Assembly (NCBI RefSeq): GCF_036021035.1
Contig: NZ_CP107930.1
Coordinates: 186,001 to 250,000, forward strand
DNA: 64,000 bases
Direction of reading: 5' to 3'
DNA from: Kineococcus sp. NBC_00420
Lineage (GTDB): Bacteria; Actinomycetota; Actinomycetes; Actinomycetales; Kineococcaceae
Shown here: piece after piece, positions 44,761-54,465 of the stretch
How positions within the stretch are numbered: the first letter of the stretch is position 1
Layout: the number at the start of each line of letters is the position of its first letter
Made by a program: the position numbers and the translations under genes
Notes under the pieces: generated by a model
Told to the model about the DNA's origin: nothing
What the model saw: only the letters and a program-made list of their open reading frames with translations
The model's database searches: none

Positions 44761-46010
44761 ATGTTGTTCGTCGGAGACGACTGGGCCGAGGACCACCACG
44801 ACGTGGAGATCCAGGATGAAACCGGCCGCCGGCGGGCGAAGGCCAGACTTGAGGAAGGCATCGCCGGGGTCGCCCGACTGCACGCGATACTGGCCCAACA
44901 CGCCGGCCCTGACGCCGATCCGGATCAGGTCATGGTGGGGATCGAGACCGACCGCGGTCCGTGGGTGCAGGCACTGATCGCTTCGGGGTATCGCGTGTAC
45001 GCGATCAACCCGTTGCAGGCGGCGAGGTATCGAGAACGCGGCAGCGTTTCCGGTGCCAAGAGTGACGCCGGTGATGCGCACGCGTTGGCTGACATGGTCC
45101 GCACGGATGGCCACCAACTGCGCATAGTCGCCGGGGACAGCGACCAGGCCGCAGCGATCAAGGTGGTCACGCGGGCGCACAAGACGCTGATCTGGGAGCG
45201 CACTCGCCACGTCCAACGACTGCGGCAGGTGCTGCTGGACTTCTTTCCTGCTGCCCTGCAAGCATTTCCTGATCTCGCCGGGGCCGAGGCGTTGGAGTTA
45301 CTCGGCAAGGCTCCTGACCCGGCGGCTGCCGCGCGGTTGAGTAGCACGCAGATCACCGCTGCCCTCAAACGTGCCCGGCGTCACCACGTGGATGACAAGA
45401 CGCAGGCGATTCGTGCGGCGTCGCGCACCGAACACCTCGGTCAATCCGTTGCGGTGACCGCGGCCTACGCCGCCACGGTCCGCGCCCAAGTGGCGATCCT
45501 GAGCACGTTGCAGGTGCAGATCGTTGCGATGGCCGAGCAGGTGCAGGCGCATTTTGGTGAGCACCCGGCCGCTGAGATCTACCTCAGTCAGCCCGGTCTC
45601 GGTTTGTCCTCGGCGCCCGGGTGCTTGCCGAGTTCGGTGACGACTCCGTCCGCTACGGCGATGCCCGCGCCCGCAAGAACTACGCCGGGACCAGCCCGAT
45701 CACCCGCCAGTCGGGCAAGAAGAAGGTGGTCGTGGCCCGCTACGTCCACAACGACCGGCTCGTAGACGCTCTCGGACGTCAGGCCTTCGCGGCGATGGTC
45801 GCCTCACCGGGCGCGCGGTCCTACTACGACCAGCTCCGCAGTCGTGGAGTCGGCCATCACGCCGCGTTGCGTCAGCTCGCCAACCGCCTGGTCGGCGTCC
45901 TGCACGGGTGTCTGAAGACGGGAACCCTCTACGACGAGGCAACTGCCTGGTCGCATCACGCCGCCTGCCCCGAGCCCGCAGAACACGCCGCCGCCCCGGC
46001 AGCAGCTTGA
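44761..46010 (+). pseudogene. IS110-family transposase, frameshifted
   Basis: DEDD-type N-terminal domain (GDDWAEDHHDVEI, GIETDRGPWVQALIASGY, AKSDAGDAHALADMVR) and C-terminal Tnp_20 domain (PITRQSGKKKVVVARYV, QLRSRGVGHHAALRQLANRLVG) are in different frames. The shift lies near 45605, between QPGLG and FVLGARVLAEF. One missing base explains it. The element should lack long terminal repeats; a 9-bp TTGACAGAC inverted pair at 44609 and 46029 may mark its ends, but the right one overlaps the next IS. Confidence 0.85.
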
Positions 46011-46058
46011 CATCAAACAGCATGGGATGTCTGTCAAGCTCCGTGAGACACGGCCTCG

Positions 46059-47075
46059 TCACGCGCTCTGAATCTGAGCCTCCCGGCTTGGTTCGTTGAT
46101 CCACGCCGCCGCCGGCAGAGCGGGCGGGTGCGGTCGGCGGCCGCCGAACCGCTCCAGATGCGCGGCGTAGGCCGCGTCCAACGTGGCCTGACGTGCGGTC
46201 TGGACCTGCCCGACGGTGCCGAAGTGCACCGACGCCGGGGTGTGCAACCCGATCCCAGAGTGGCGGTGCACGTAGTTGTAGTGCCTGAAGAACACCTCGC
46301 AGAACTCCCGCGCGTGCTCGAGGCTCTCGAAGCGGTCAGGGAAGGCCGGGGCGTACTTCAACGTCTTGAACTGAGCCTCGCTGTAGGGGTTGTCATTCGA
46401 CACCCGCGGCCGCGAGTGCGACCGGGTGACACCGAGATCGACGAGGAGCTGCGCGACCGGCTTCGACGTCATCGACGTCCCGCGGTCGGCGTGGACGACA
46501 TCGGGGATCTCGTGGTGACCCATCGCCTGCTCGATCATGTCCTTGGCCAGGTCGGAGTCCTCACGGGCCTCTACCCGCCAGGCGACGACGAAGCGGGAGT
46601 AGATGTCGATGACGACATACAACTCGTAGTAGACCCCGCGGGCGGGGCCGCGGAGTTTGGTGATGTCCCAACTCCAGACCTGCCCGACCTTCACCGCGAC
46701 CAGCTCGGGTTTCATCTTCGCCGAATGCGTGGCGTGGATGCGCCGGTCGCCGGCGATCCCGTTGCGCCGCAGCAGACGGTGGATGGTGGACTGTGAGCAG
46801 AGGTAGGTTCCTTCGTCGAGCAGCATCGCCCACATCTGGGCGACGGACTTGTCCACGAACCGCTTCGAGGCCACCAGGTCCAGGACGTCCTGCTCCTCGT
46901 TCGGGCTCAACGCGCTGGCTGGGCGGGGCCGCCGCCGGGCCGGTCCAAGCCGTGGTCCGTGAACGTCGCGGTAGTGCGAGGCGCGGGCCCGGCCCAGCAG
47001 CTGACACGCCCGGCGCAGCCCGCCCAGGCGCCCGGGTAGGGCGTCGGCGAGGGCCTCGACGGCGGGATTGATCAC
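46059..47075 (-). CDS. IS3-family transposase OrfB
   Basis: 338 residues. HTH_21-type segment (QMWAMLLDEGTYLCSQSTIH), then the DDE core: Asp in WSWDITKLRG, Asp in VVHADRGTSMTS, Glu in SNDNPYSEAQFKTLKY. RHYNYVHRHSGIGLHTPASV is the usual C-terminal signature. The start overlaps the OrfA stop (ATGA). Confidence 0.92.
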   Translation of the reverse strand: MINPAVEALADALPGRLGGLRRACQLLGRARASHYRDVHGPRLGPARRRPRPASALSPNEEQDVLDLVASKRFVDKSVAQMWAMLLDEGTYLCSQSTIHRLLRRNGIAGDRRIHATHSAKMKPELVAVKVGQVWSWDITKLRGPARGVYYELYVVIDIYSRFVVAWRVEAREDSDLAKDMIEQAMGHHEIPDVVHADRGTSMTSKPVAQLLVDLGVTRSHSRPRVSNDNPYSEAQFKTLKYAPAFPDRFESLEHAREFCEVFFRHYNYVHRHSGIGLHTPASVHFGTVGQVQTARQATLDAAYAAHLERFGGRRPHPPALPAAAWINEPSREAQIQSA

Positions 47076-47497
47076 TGCTGAGGCGGCTTGGGCGTGCCCG
47101 TGCTCTCGGAGAGTTTCTCCAAGAGCTCTTGTGCTTTTCCCACGATCTGCAACGCCGTCCGGGTCCGGTCCAGGTCGGCTTCGGCCTTCTCGGCCCGGGC
47201 CCGCAGTTCGGCGATCTCTTTGTCCCTGGGGTCGGGTCTGCGGGGTTGTAGGGCGTTGTTCGCGCCGGCTGCGGCGGTCTTGCGCCAGCCGATGAGGTGG
47301 GTGTCGTAGAGGCCTTCACGGCGCAGGATCTTGCCGCGTTCCCCGCGCGGTGCGGCGTCGTACTCGGCCAGGATCCGGGTTTTGTACTCGGCGGTGAACG
47401 TGCGCCGGCGTGCTCGGTCGGCGCGGGGTCCGGGCTCGGCGGGGCCGGTCGGGTCGGGGCGGTCTGTGCTGTCCACGTCAGACAGTGTCAGGGTCAC
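47072..47497 (-). CDS. IS3-family transposase OrfA
   Basis: 141 residues: HTH (FTAEYKTRILAEYDAAPRGE, GLYDTHLIGWRKTA) and coiled coil (EIAELRARAEKAEADLDRTR). A longer Asp/Pro/Arg-rich N-terminus than in the first IS3 element. Confidence 0.88.
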   Translation of the reverse strand: MTLTLSDVDSTDRPDPTGPAEPGPRADRARRRTFTAEYKTRILAEYDAAPRGERGKILRREGLYDTHLIGWRKTAAAGANNALQPRRPDPRDKEIAELRARAEKAEADLDRTRTALQIVGKAQELLEKLSESTGTPKPPQQ

Positions 47498-47567
47498 GGG
47501 TGGTGTCTCGCTTCTCGCCCTACGGCAGTGAGTGGATCGGTACTGCGTGTCTCACCTCAGCCTGACA

Positions 47568-47923
47568 GGGAGGGTTGACCGCCAACCGCAAGACGTCGCC
47601 AGTGACGTCGGTGCTCAGGTGCACTGGTCCCTTCGCATGGACCACGGCGTTGGTGATGAGCTCGCTGGCCAGCAGCAGCGCCGCCTCGCACGCGCGTGGG
47701 CTCAGTCCCCAGGCGCGGTAGCGGCCCTGCAATGCGTTGCGGGCGTGTCGGGCAGCGCTGAGGTCGACGGCCAGCGCCAGGTCCAGGGGGTGACCGGCGA
47801 GCCGGCTGCCGCGTCGTAGGTCGTCGGACCGACCTCTTCCTGCGCTGCTTCCACCCGCGACGGGCGAGGTGCACCGCCGAGGACAGTGTCGTGCGGAGCT
47901 GCGGCAGGTACCAGAGCTGCCAT
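47568..47923 (-). pseudogene. HATPase_c (RsbW-like) gene truncated by IS3
   Basis: The N-terminus is MAALVPAAAPHDTVLGGAPR from ATG 47923. A second frame then carries HPLDLALAVDLSAARHARNA and GRYRAWGLSPRACEAALLLA followed by the N-box SELITNAVVHAKG, and ends LRLAV exactly at the IS boundary. The G1 and G2 boxes are missing. At least one frameshift plus an IS-associated truncation make it non-functional. It lies next to a GAF-ANTAR gene. Confidence 0.6.
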
Positions 47924-47939
47924 CGGTGTGAGGGACCGC

Positions 47940-48791
47940 TTACATCTCGAACCGTCCCGCCTGGGGTGAGCTGCCGGTGGAGGTGGTGATGAGCTCGGTG
48001 GCGATGTCGACGATCTTGCGGTTGCTGGACTGGCTGACGCTGCGCAGCACCGCGAAGGCCTCCGTGGCGGTGCAGCGCTGGCGGGTCATCACGATCCCCA
48101 GCGCCTGGTCGATGGTGCTGCGGGTCTGCATCGCGGTGTGCAGCTGGTCCACGATGCTGCTCTGCTGCGCGGCGCGCAGGGTCAGAGCCAGGGACACCTG
48201 GGCTTGGGCGGCCAGCGTGATGAGCTCTGCGCGCACTGTGTCGCCGAAGGCGTGAGTTTCGCGGGAGTAGGAGTTCAGCGCCCCCACGGAGGCGCCGGCG
48301 ACCAGCAGCGGCACGGACAGGCTGCTGAGCACTCCGTGGGCCAGGGCGTGGGAGGTGTAGCTGCCGAAGCGTTCCTCGGTGGCCACGTCGTCGATGCTGA
48401 CGACTTCGCCGGTGCTCAGAGCCTGCAGGCAGGGCCCCTGATCCAACTTGTACTGCACCTCGTCCATGACGCCGGCCAGGGGGTTGCTGACCGCCACGCT
48501 CAGCATCTCGTGGTCACGGCGCAGGGTGATGCCGACCCCGGCGATGACGGGGCTGACGCGCTGGACGATCAGGACCAGTTCGTCGAGGTAGGTCTCCACC
48601 GTGGGGGTGTTCAGGACCAGCTGCAGCAGCTCACCGGAGATGTCAGGCCCGGTACCGGACAGCTGCTGCTGCGATGGTGATGGTGCTGAGAATGGCTGGG
48701 CTGAGGATGCCAGGCCCCCGGGCTGAGACAGGTCACCCGGGCTGGTCCGGTCAGAGTCGACGCGGTCTTCGGGGTCGAGGGGATGGGCCAT
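47940..48791 (-). CDS. GAF-ANTAR antiterminator
   Basis: 283 residues. Disordered N-terminus to about 50; GAF at about 55-205 (LVLIVQRVSPVIAGVGITLR, KLDQGPCLQALSTGEVV); ANTAR at about 212-268 (QLHTAMQTRSTIDQALGIVM, CTATEAFAVLRSVSQSSNRK). ANTAR binds paired hexanucleotide loops in leader RNA to prevent termination. The Cys in GPC is conserved in all GAF domains of this block. Signal unknown. Confidence 0.9.
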   Translation of the reverse strand: MAHPLDPEDRVDSDRTSPGDLSQPGGLASSAQPFSAPSPSQQQLSGTGPDISGELLQLVLNTPTVETYLDELVLIVQRVSPVIAGVGITLRRDHEMLSVAVSNPLAGVMDEVQYKLDQGPCLQALSTGEVVSIDDVATEERFGSYTSHALAHGVLSSLSVPLLVAGASVGALNSYSRETHAFGDTVRAELITLAAQAQVSLALTLRAAQQSSIVDQLHTAMQTRSTIDQALGIVMTRQRCTATEAFAVLRSVSQSSNRKIVDIATELITTSTGSSPQAGRFEM

Positions 48792-49144
48792 GACGTCACG
48801 ACTTCCAGCCGGTCGACGTCGTCATCAACTACACGCGGGGCAAGCAGCAGCATCTCTGAGAGGTGACCGGAGCGGGAGCGCGAGCTGGTGGCGAGGCCGG
48901 CCTGCGGTGCAGGGCGTACCACCGTGAACGGCGCCTCCGTTGGAGACGCGCGGGGAGCCCGCGGATGCCGTCACGGTACGGGACTTCCAGCCCTTTCGTC
49001 AGACGGCTTCTGGACATCGGTCGTGTGCCCTCCTACCTTGTTCCCTGGTTGGGGTTCAGCCGCCTTTGTCAGCGACCGCTGACGGAGCCTGCTGTCCTTG
49101 CCCTGCGGTGTTCCACCGCGGAGCGCGCCCTGGAGGTGCCGCTC

Positions 49145-49561
49145 GTGCTGCCACCCCTCGTCCTGACCTCGCCCGGCGGTGATGAGCAGGCACCGGTCCT
49201 GACGTGTTCGGTGGCCGTGGACACCACGATGAGCGTGGTGCACCTGGTCGGTGAGCTCGACATCGACACGTCGGGGCTGCTGGCCGCGGTGGTCGCCGGC
49301 CAGATCGAGCGAGGGCACGTCGATCTGCGCCTTGACCTGAGCGGGGTGAGGTTCTGCGACCTGGCCGGGCTGTACGCCCTGCGGGCCGCGCTGCGTGACC
49401 TGCAGGAGGCCGGGGGCCGCTTGAGGCTGCTGCGCCCCAGCCCCTTCCTGCTGCGAGTGGTCGGCCTGTGCGGTCTGCAGGACCTCTTGGACACCATGGC
49501 TGCCGCAGAGATTGGCTGCGCAGTGGACCGCCCCCAGGACGGGGCCGGTGGGTCGCGGTGA
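49145..49561 (+). CDS. STAS-domain protein (anti-sigma antagonist-like)
   Basis: 138 residues from GTG 49145, chosen because TGGAGG lies 8 bases upstream. VVHLVGELDIDTSGLLAAVV and LRLDLSGVRFCDLAGLYALR match SpoIIAA/RsbV STAS folds. At the regulatory site the usual D-S-S-G is D-L-A-G, so the phosphorylatable Ser is absent. It would therefore be a constitutive or non-canonical partner. The stop overlaps the next GTG, so it is co-translated with the GGDEF-EAL protein. Confidence 0.82.
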   Translation: MLPPLVLTSPGGDEQAPVLTCSVAVDTTMSVVHLVGELDIDTSGLLAAVVAGQIERGHVDLRLDLSGVRFCDLAGLYALRAALRDLQEAGGRLRLLRPSPFLLRVVGLCGLQDLLDTMAAAEIGCAVDRPQDGAGGSR

Positions 49562-51477
49562 TCGACATCGGCGCGTTGCACGCTCAGGTCATCCACCTCG
49601 CCGCCCTGGCCCACACCGACTTCGACGCCGTCGCGGTCTTGACGAAGTTGTGCGATGCGGCCCGGTCGACCATGGAGGTCGATGGGGTGGGGGTGATGGC
49701 CAGCGACGGGGTCCGCACCCGCTTCGTCGACACCGACCACCCCGACCTGCTGGCGCTGGAACGGCTGCAGGAGACCGTGCAGCAAGGGCCGTGCCGCGAG
49801 GCCGTCAACACCGGCGCTGCGGTCCTGGTCTCTGACCTGTCAGCAAATGATCTGCCGCAGCGGTGGCCGGCGTTCACCGAGGCCGCCCGCAGCGCCGGGA
49901 TGGGTTCGGTGCTGGCGGTCCCGCTGCTGGCCCGCGGACGTGCCTGGGGCACGTTGGATCTGTACCGGCGCCGCAGCGGGGTGTGGAGCACTCAGGACCT
50001 GGCGGCCGCGGCGCTGCTGGCGGAGGTGGCCGTGTCCTACCTGGCCCTGGCCGCTGACCGGGACGCGGCCCGGGTGGTGCAGGCCGAGCTGGTCGCCCGC
50101 AACCTGCATGACGACCTGACGGGGTTGCCCAACCGCACCCTGTTCACCGACCGACTCGAGCAGGCCTTGCTCGCCGGGCACCGCCACGCCAGCGCGGTGG
50201 CGGTTCTGTTCATCGACCTGGATCGGTTCAAGGCGGTCAACGACACCTTCGGCCACGCCGGCGGCGACCTCGTACTCATCGAGGTGGCCCGGCGGATGGA
50301 GGCGGTCATGCGTGAGGGGGACACCCTGGCCCGCCTCGCCGGGGACGAGTTCGTCATTGTGTGCGTGGACCTGCCGCTGCTAGCCCCGGGAGTACTGGAC
50401 AACGTCCTGGCTGGGGTGACCAACCGGTTACGGTGCGCCCTGAGCCCAACGATGCGGGTTGAAGACGTCGATCTGGTCGTCTCGGCCAGCATCGGGGTGG
50501 CCGTGACCGGCGCAGGCCTGGGCTCTGAGCACGTGCTCGCGGCGGACCTGCTGCGTGAGGCTGACGCTGCGATGTACTTGGCCAAGGCCGGCGGCCGAGA
50601 CCGAGTGCACCTGACCTCCTTCGACGGGATTCACGGTGATTCCAACTGTCAGGGTGCCTCGTGTCAGGAGAGGTCGTGCACGTGGGGCAGGGACCTGGGC
50701 CGCGACCTGGCCCACGCCCTGGACCGGGGCGAGTTCCGGGTGCACTACCAGCCCATCGTGGAGACCGGTACCCGCCGGGTGCACGCGGTGGAGGCGTTGC
50801 TGCGCTGGGAGCACCCCCGCTATGGGCTGCTGCGACCGGTCGACTTCCTACAGTTGGCCATCCACTCCGGTCGGCTGCCAGGGATCGGGCACTGGGTGCT
50901 GGCCCAGGCCTGTGCGGACCTCGCCGCCTGGCGCGCCCAGGTCGCCGATGCCCCGGACCGGGTGTTCTGCAACCTCAGCGCGGTGGAGCTGGCCGACCCG
51001 CACCTGAGCGCAGTCATCGCCGCAGCTCTGCAGGTGAACGGTCTGCACCCTGGCGACTTGGGACTGGAGGTCGTTGAGGACGACTTCGCCGGTCCTGATC
51101 TCGCTCCGGCCCTGCGTGTCCTGCACGAGGCGGGGCACCCGCTGTCCATCGACGACTTCGGCACCGGGTACTCCTCCCTGTCGCGGTTGGTGACCCTGCC
51201 GGTGGCCATCGCCAAGATCGACAAGGCGTTCATCGCCGGCCTGGCGCAGGATCCGCGCAGCCGCGCCCTGGTGGACGCAGTCATGGTCGTGGCCCATAGC
51301 CTGGGTCTGCAGGTCATCGCCGAAGGGGTCGAGACCCCCGAGCAGGCCGCGCAGGTCCTGGCGTGCGGGTGTGAGTACCTGCAAGGACACCAAGAGTCCG
51401 CCCCCCTGACTGCAGAGGCTGTGCTCCGATGGCTGCAACGGACCCCACGCCTGCCGGTTGATGAACCGGGCCGATGA
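49558..51477 (+). CDS. GAF-GGDEF-EAL cyclic-di-GMP protein
   Basis: 639 residues from GTG 49558 (GTGA overlap with the STAS gene). The GAF domain spans about 1-165 (VQQGPCREAVNTGAAVLVSD). The GGDEF domain has AGDEF at 261 and FIDLDRFKAVNDTFGHAGGD. The EAL domain has EALLRWEHPRYG at 412, CNLSAVELADPHL, and DDFGTGYSSLSRL at 532. It is collinear with the protein at 38306 but lacks its low-complexity insertions. Translational coupling to a STAS protein suggests c-di-GMP turnover is tied to a partner-switch pathway. Confidence 0.93.
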   Translation: MIDIGALHAQVIHLAALAHTDFDAVAVLTKLCDAARSTMEVDGVGVMASDGVRTRFVDTDHPDLLALERLQETVQQGPCREAVNTGAAVLVSDLSANDLPQRWPAFTEAARSAGMGSVLAVPLLARGRAWGTLDLYRRRSGVWSTQDLAAAALLAEVAVSYLALAADRDAARVVQAELVARNLHDDLTGLPNRTLFTDRLEQALLAGHRHASAVAVLFIDLDRFKAVNDTFGHAGGDLVLIEVARRMEAVMREGDTLARLAGDEFVIVCVDLPLLAPGVLDNVLAGVTNRLRCALSPTMRVEDVDLVVSASIGVAVTGAGLGSEHVLAADLLREADAAMYLAKAGGRDRVHLTSFDGIHGDSNCQGASCQERSCTWGRDLGRDLAHALDRGEFRVHYQPIVETGTRRVHAVEALLRWEHPRYGLLRPVDFLQLAIHSGRLPGIGHWVLAQACADLAAWRAQVADAPDRVFCNLSAVELADPHLSAVIAAALQVNGLHPGDLGLEVVEDDFAGPDLAPALRVLHEAGHPLSIDDFGTGYSSLSRLVTLPVAIAKIDKAFIAGLAQDPRSRALVDAVMVVAHSLGLQVIAEGVETPEQAAQVLACGCEYLQGHQESAPLTAEAVLRWLQRTPRLPVDEPGR

Positions 51478-51508
51478 AGCGGTCATCAACCTCCAGTAGG
51501 TCGACCCG

Positions 51509-51522
51509 CCCCGTATACGGGG
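51509..51522. other. 14-bp perfect palindrome upstream of the serine recombinase
   Basis: CCCCGTATACGGGG in the 282-bp gap between the c-di-GMP gene and the recombinase gene. It could be a recombination or operator site, or half of a terminator. No other feature is seen in the gap. Confidence 0.5.
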
Positions 51523-51759
51523 TTGGACTCGATGTCGAACATCGGCACCCCCGTGAGATCGCGACGTCCGGCGGAGCTGAGACGACTGCCGGGTCAACCC
51601 CTGGGCATCGACACCGTAATGACCGTTCCGGTGTTGACCGTCTACCGGGACACTCCCCCACCCTCACGGTGGCCAGTCCCCGCCTCAGTGAGGTCGTCCC
51701 GATAGACCCGTCCGCATTGCTGTCCCGCTCAGGGGCCCCATACGGCACACTCCCCCACC

Positions 51760-52374
51760 ATGGACGGCATCAAGATCGGCTACGCCCGGGTCTCGACCAC
51801 CGGGCAGGACCTCACCGCCCAACGCACCGCCCTGACCGCCCTCGGTGTCGAGGACGATCGCGTCTACGTCGACCACGGCCTGACCGGCACCAACCGTGCC
51901 CGCCCGGGCCTGCGCGAAGCCCTCGCCGCGTGCCGGGCCGGTGACACCCTGGTCGTGACCAAGCTGGACCGGTTGGCCCGTTCCCTGCCCGATGCCCGCG
52001 ACATTGTCGACGAGCTCACCACCCGCGGGGTCAAGCTCGCCCTCGGAGGCTCGGTGCACGACCCCACCGACCCCATCGGGCGGCTGCTGTTCAACGTCTT
52101 GGCCATGGTCGCGGAGTTCGAGTCCGACCTGATCAAGATGCGCACCCGCGAAGGCCTGGCCGTGGCCCGGGCGGCCGGCAAGCTGCGCGGTCGCAAGCCC
52201 AAGCTCACTCCCCGCCAGGAGGAGCACCTGGTCGGTCTGTACCGGGCCGGCGACTCCAGCACTGCCGATCTGGCCGAGCTGTTCGGGGTCGGACGGTCCA
52301 CTGTGTATCGAGCCATCGACCGTGCCGGTGAACTTGTGGTGGCCCCACCCCCGATCGGCGAAGATGCCGACTAG
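51760..52374 (+). CDS. serine recombinase (resolvase/invertase family)
   Basis: 204 residues. GYARVSTTGQDLTAQ has the nucleophile Ser12. KLDRLARSLPDARDIV, GRLLFNVLAMVAEFESDLI and the C-terminal HTH (GDSSTADLAELFGVGRSTVY) complete a small resolvase/invertase of the Tn3/Hin type. It could act on the palindromic site upstream or on a transposon no longer present. No transposase of the Tn3 family is seen nearby. Confidence 0.92.
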   Translation: MDGIKIGYARVSTTGQDLTAQRTALTALGVEDDRVYVDHGLTGTNRARPGLREALAACRAGDTLVVTKLDRLARSLPDARDIVDELTTRGVKLALGGSVHDPTDPIGRLLFNVLAMVAEFESDLIKMRTREGLAVARAAGKLRGRKPKLTPRQEEHLVGLYRAGDSSTADLAELFGVGRSTVYRAIDRAGELVVAPPPIGEDAD

Positions 52375-52394
52375 GAACGAAGAAAGGTGCCTCG

Positions 52395-53662
52395 GTGGCT
52401 GAGTCGCTGGAAGTAGAGCACCAGCGTCGTCTGCGCGCTGAGCGAGTGCAGGCAATGCTGCAGCAGATGTGGGGTGATGAGCTCCCCCCTGGCCCTGCCT
52501 CCGCGTTGACCGCGTTGATCGACGCAGTCGGTATCGACGACTTCCACGGTGTTGAAGATCGGGTGGTGAGCCAGGGCGACGGGGTGAGCTACCAGGTGCT
52601 GGCCGTGCTGTGGCAGCACTACCTCAACCACCCCCCGCTGATCCTCCCTCCCTGCAGCTGGGATCAGGTCTGCGCCTGCCACAGGTGCTCACCGAGCGGC
52701 TGCAGGCTCTGCAGCTGCTACCTGTCCCAGCCACCGCCCTCGCCGGACCTGCATCTCCTGCACCCGCGACACCTGGGCCAGGTGAGATCGATCCGCGAGA
52801 AGTCGGTCTGAGGGAAGTCGAGCCGCGGACCGGCCCGACCCCGGTGGTGGCCGAGGTCGCTGAGTCCGCCCGCGTGGGGATGTGGGAGCTGGACCCGCAC
52901 AACGACACCGTGGCCTTCGATGCCGTCACCGCCCGCCTGATCGGGGCTGGTGAGGTCGCTGGGCACTCCACCGTGAGCGGGCACCTGGCCGAGCTGGTCC
53001 ACCCCGATGACCGCGCGCAGGTCACCTCGGCCCTGCAGGAGGCGGTGAGCAACGAGACGGCGTACCGGGTGCGTTTTCGGGTGCGCTCGGCCACCGGAGC
53101 CATCACACACCTGATCAGTCACGGTCGGGTGCTGCGCAAGCCCAGTGACCCCTCCCCCCGTCTGACGGGGTATCTGACCATCGACCGTGGCGTTGACCGT
53201 GGCGTTGACCGTGGCGTTGACCGTGGCGTTGACCGTGGCGTTGACCGTGGCGTTGACCGTGGCGTTGACCGTGGCGTTGACCGTGGCGTTGACCGTGGCG
53301 TTGACCGTGGCGTTGACCGTGGCGTTGACCGTGGCGTTGACCGTGGCGTTGACCGTGGCGTTGACCGTGGCGTTGACCGTGGCGTTGACCGTGGCGTTGA
53401 CCGTGGCGTTGACCGTGGCGTTGACCGTGGCGTTGACCGTGGCGTTGACCGTGGCGTTGACCGTGGCGTTGACCGTGGCGTTGACCGTGGCGTTGACCGT
53501 GGCGTTGACCGTGGCGTTGACCGTGGCGTTGACCGTGGCGTTGACCGTGGCGTTGACCGTGGCGTTGACCGTGGCGTTGACCGTGGCGTTGACCGTGGCG
53601 TTGACCGTGGCGTTGACCGTGATGAGGGTGCACATCCGCACACGACGACCGACCTGACCTGA
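52395..53662 (+). pseudogene. PAS-domain protein with (DRGV)36 tail, one-base shift at a C6 tract
   Basis: Frame 1 from GTG 52395 encodes MAESLEVEHQRRLRAERVQA and MLQQMWGDELPPGPASALTA, homologous to the start of the protein at 57212. At CACCCCCCGC (about 52631) the homologous reading moves to another frame: LTERLQALQLLPVPA, then a PAS domain (VGMWELDPHNDTVAFDAVTA, LVHPDDRAQVTSALQEAVSN). One extra C would join them. The PAS domain is followed by 36 copies of DRGV and a short end. It may be phase-variable, decayed, or a sequencing artefact. Confidence 0.72.
53183..53614 (+). repeat. 12-bp tandem repeat, 36 copies
   Basis: Unit GACCGTGGCGTT, 36 perfect copies over 432 bp, then a partial unit. 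All reading frames through it stay open, which creates spurious long ORFs on both strands. Confidence 0.97.
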
Positions 53663-53696
53663 TGCCTTCCAGAGCCGACGCCTTCCAGAGTCGGTA

Positions 53697-53894
53697 TCAG
53701 TTGCGGTGCTCGCCCAGCACCGCGTCGATGGCTGCGGCGGTGCTGCTCACCCCCAGGATGTGACGCAGCTGGGTCAGACGTGCAGCCAGGACCGGGAGCT
53801 CCAGCCCCAGCGATGCCGCGGTCTCCACCGCCGAGTGCCCTGCCTCCAGCATCATCAGCACGTGGTGGTCCTGCTCGGTCAGCTCTTCATGCAT
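53697..53894 (-). CDS. small LuxR-type HTH protein
   Basis: 65 residues, a stand-alone helix-turn-helix: LTEQDHHVLMMLEAGHSAVE, AASLGLELPVLAARLTQLRH and ILGVSSTAAAIDAVL. Its C-terminal pattern (GVSSTAAAIDAV) is like that of the regulator at 43855 and of the C-terminus of the protein at 58079. Probably a DNA-binding regulator. The stretch 53895-54465 has no supported gene. Confidence 0.7.
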   Translation of the reverse strand: MHEELTEQDHHVLMMLEAGHSAVETAASLGLELPVLAARLTQLRHILGVSSTAAAIDAVLGEHRN

Positions 53895-54465
53895 CGCTGT
53901 CGGTGCCTCACCGTCTCAGCTGCCCACCGCGGCGCTGTCTGCACCACGGTCGGGCCTGACCAGGTGACTGTAGAACAGCCAGCCACCGGTACCGGAGAGC
54001 CTGGCGCGTGCGTTGCCGTCACAGATCGTTCTTGCGTACCGCACCACGAGTTCCCAGGGCGGTTGCGCTGGCTGGTCCGGCGTCTCTGAAACGTCTTGGT
54101 CTCAACCGGTCAGCGCCATCAGCGCTTGGTGATCTTCCGCTCACGTCGATGTCCGGATGCCACCCGAGCACAACGATCGCCTGCGTAAGAACGCGATCAG
54201 CACATGATCGAAGCAGCTGGTCGAGCCTGTGCTCCGCGCCTGCGCCGTCGCGGCACGGCGGTCCTGCCTACCCGCAGACCCGAAGAACCACTGGAGCGGG
54301 TGAGTCCCTCCCCGATCGATGAGCTCACTCCGTTCGGCGGATACCAGCTCAAGGTCACTCGGCTCGTGTCGATGGTTCAGCGATGAAGGACGTCCCTGCG
54401 ACGTCCTCGACCGACACCTGGCGGACCCGCCCGGCTGCGACACGGTGACGAACTCGAGGTGGAGC

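Larger units (their letters stand above)
46032..47567 (-). mobile_element. IS3-family insertion sequence (second)
   Basis: 1.54 kb with imperfect inverted ends TGTCAAGCTCCGTGAGACAC (left) and the complement of TGTCAGGCTGAGGTGAGACA (right). It truncates a HATPase gene at its right end and abuts the IS110-type element at its left. No target duplication is visible, so a deletion may have followed insertion. Confidence 0.85.

Noticed and set aside
44609-46037. TTGACAGAC inverted pair as ends of the IS110 element
   Set aside because: The right copy overlaps the inverted repeat of the neighbouring IS3 element, so the pairing may be coincidental; mentioned but not used as a boundary.
52718-53657. 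Long frames made of NATV, ALTV, HGQR or STPR repeats
   Set aside because: The 12-bp repeat has no stop in any frame; only the DRGV frame is preceded by a recognisable domain.
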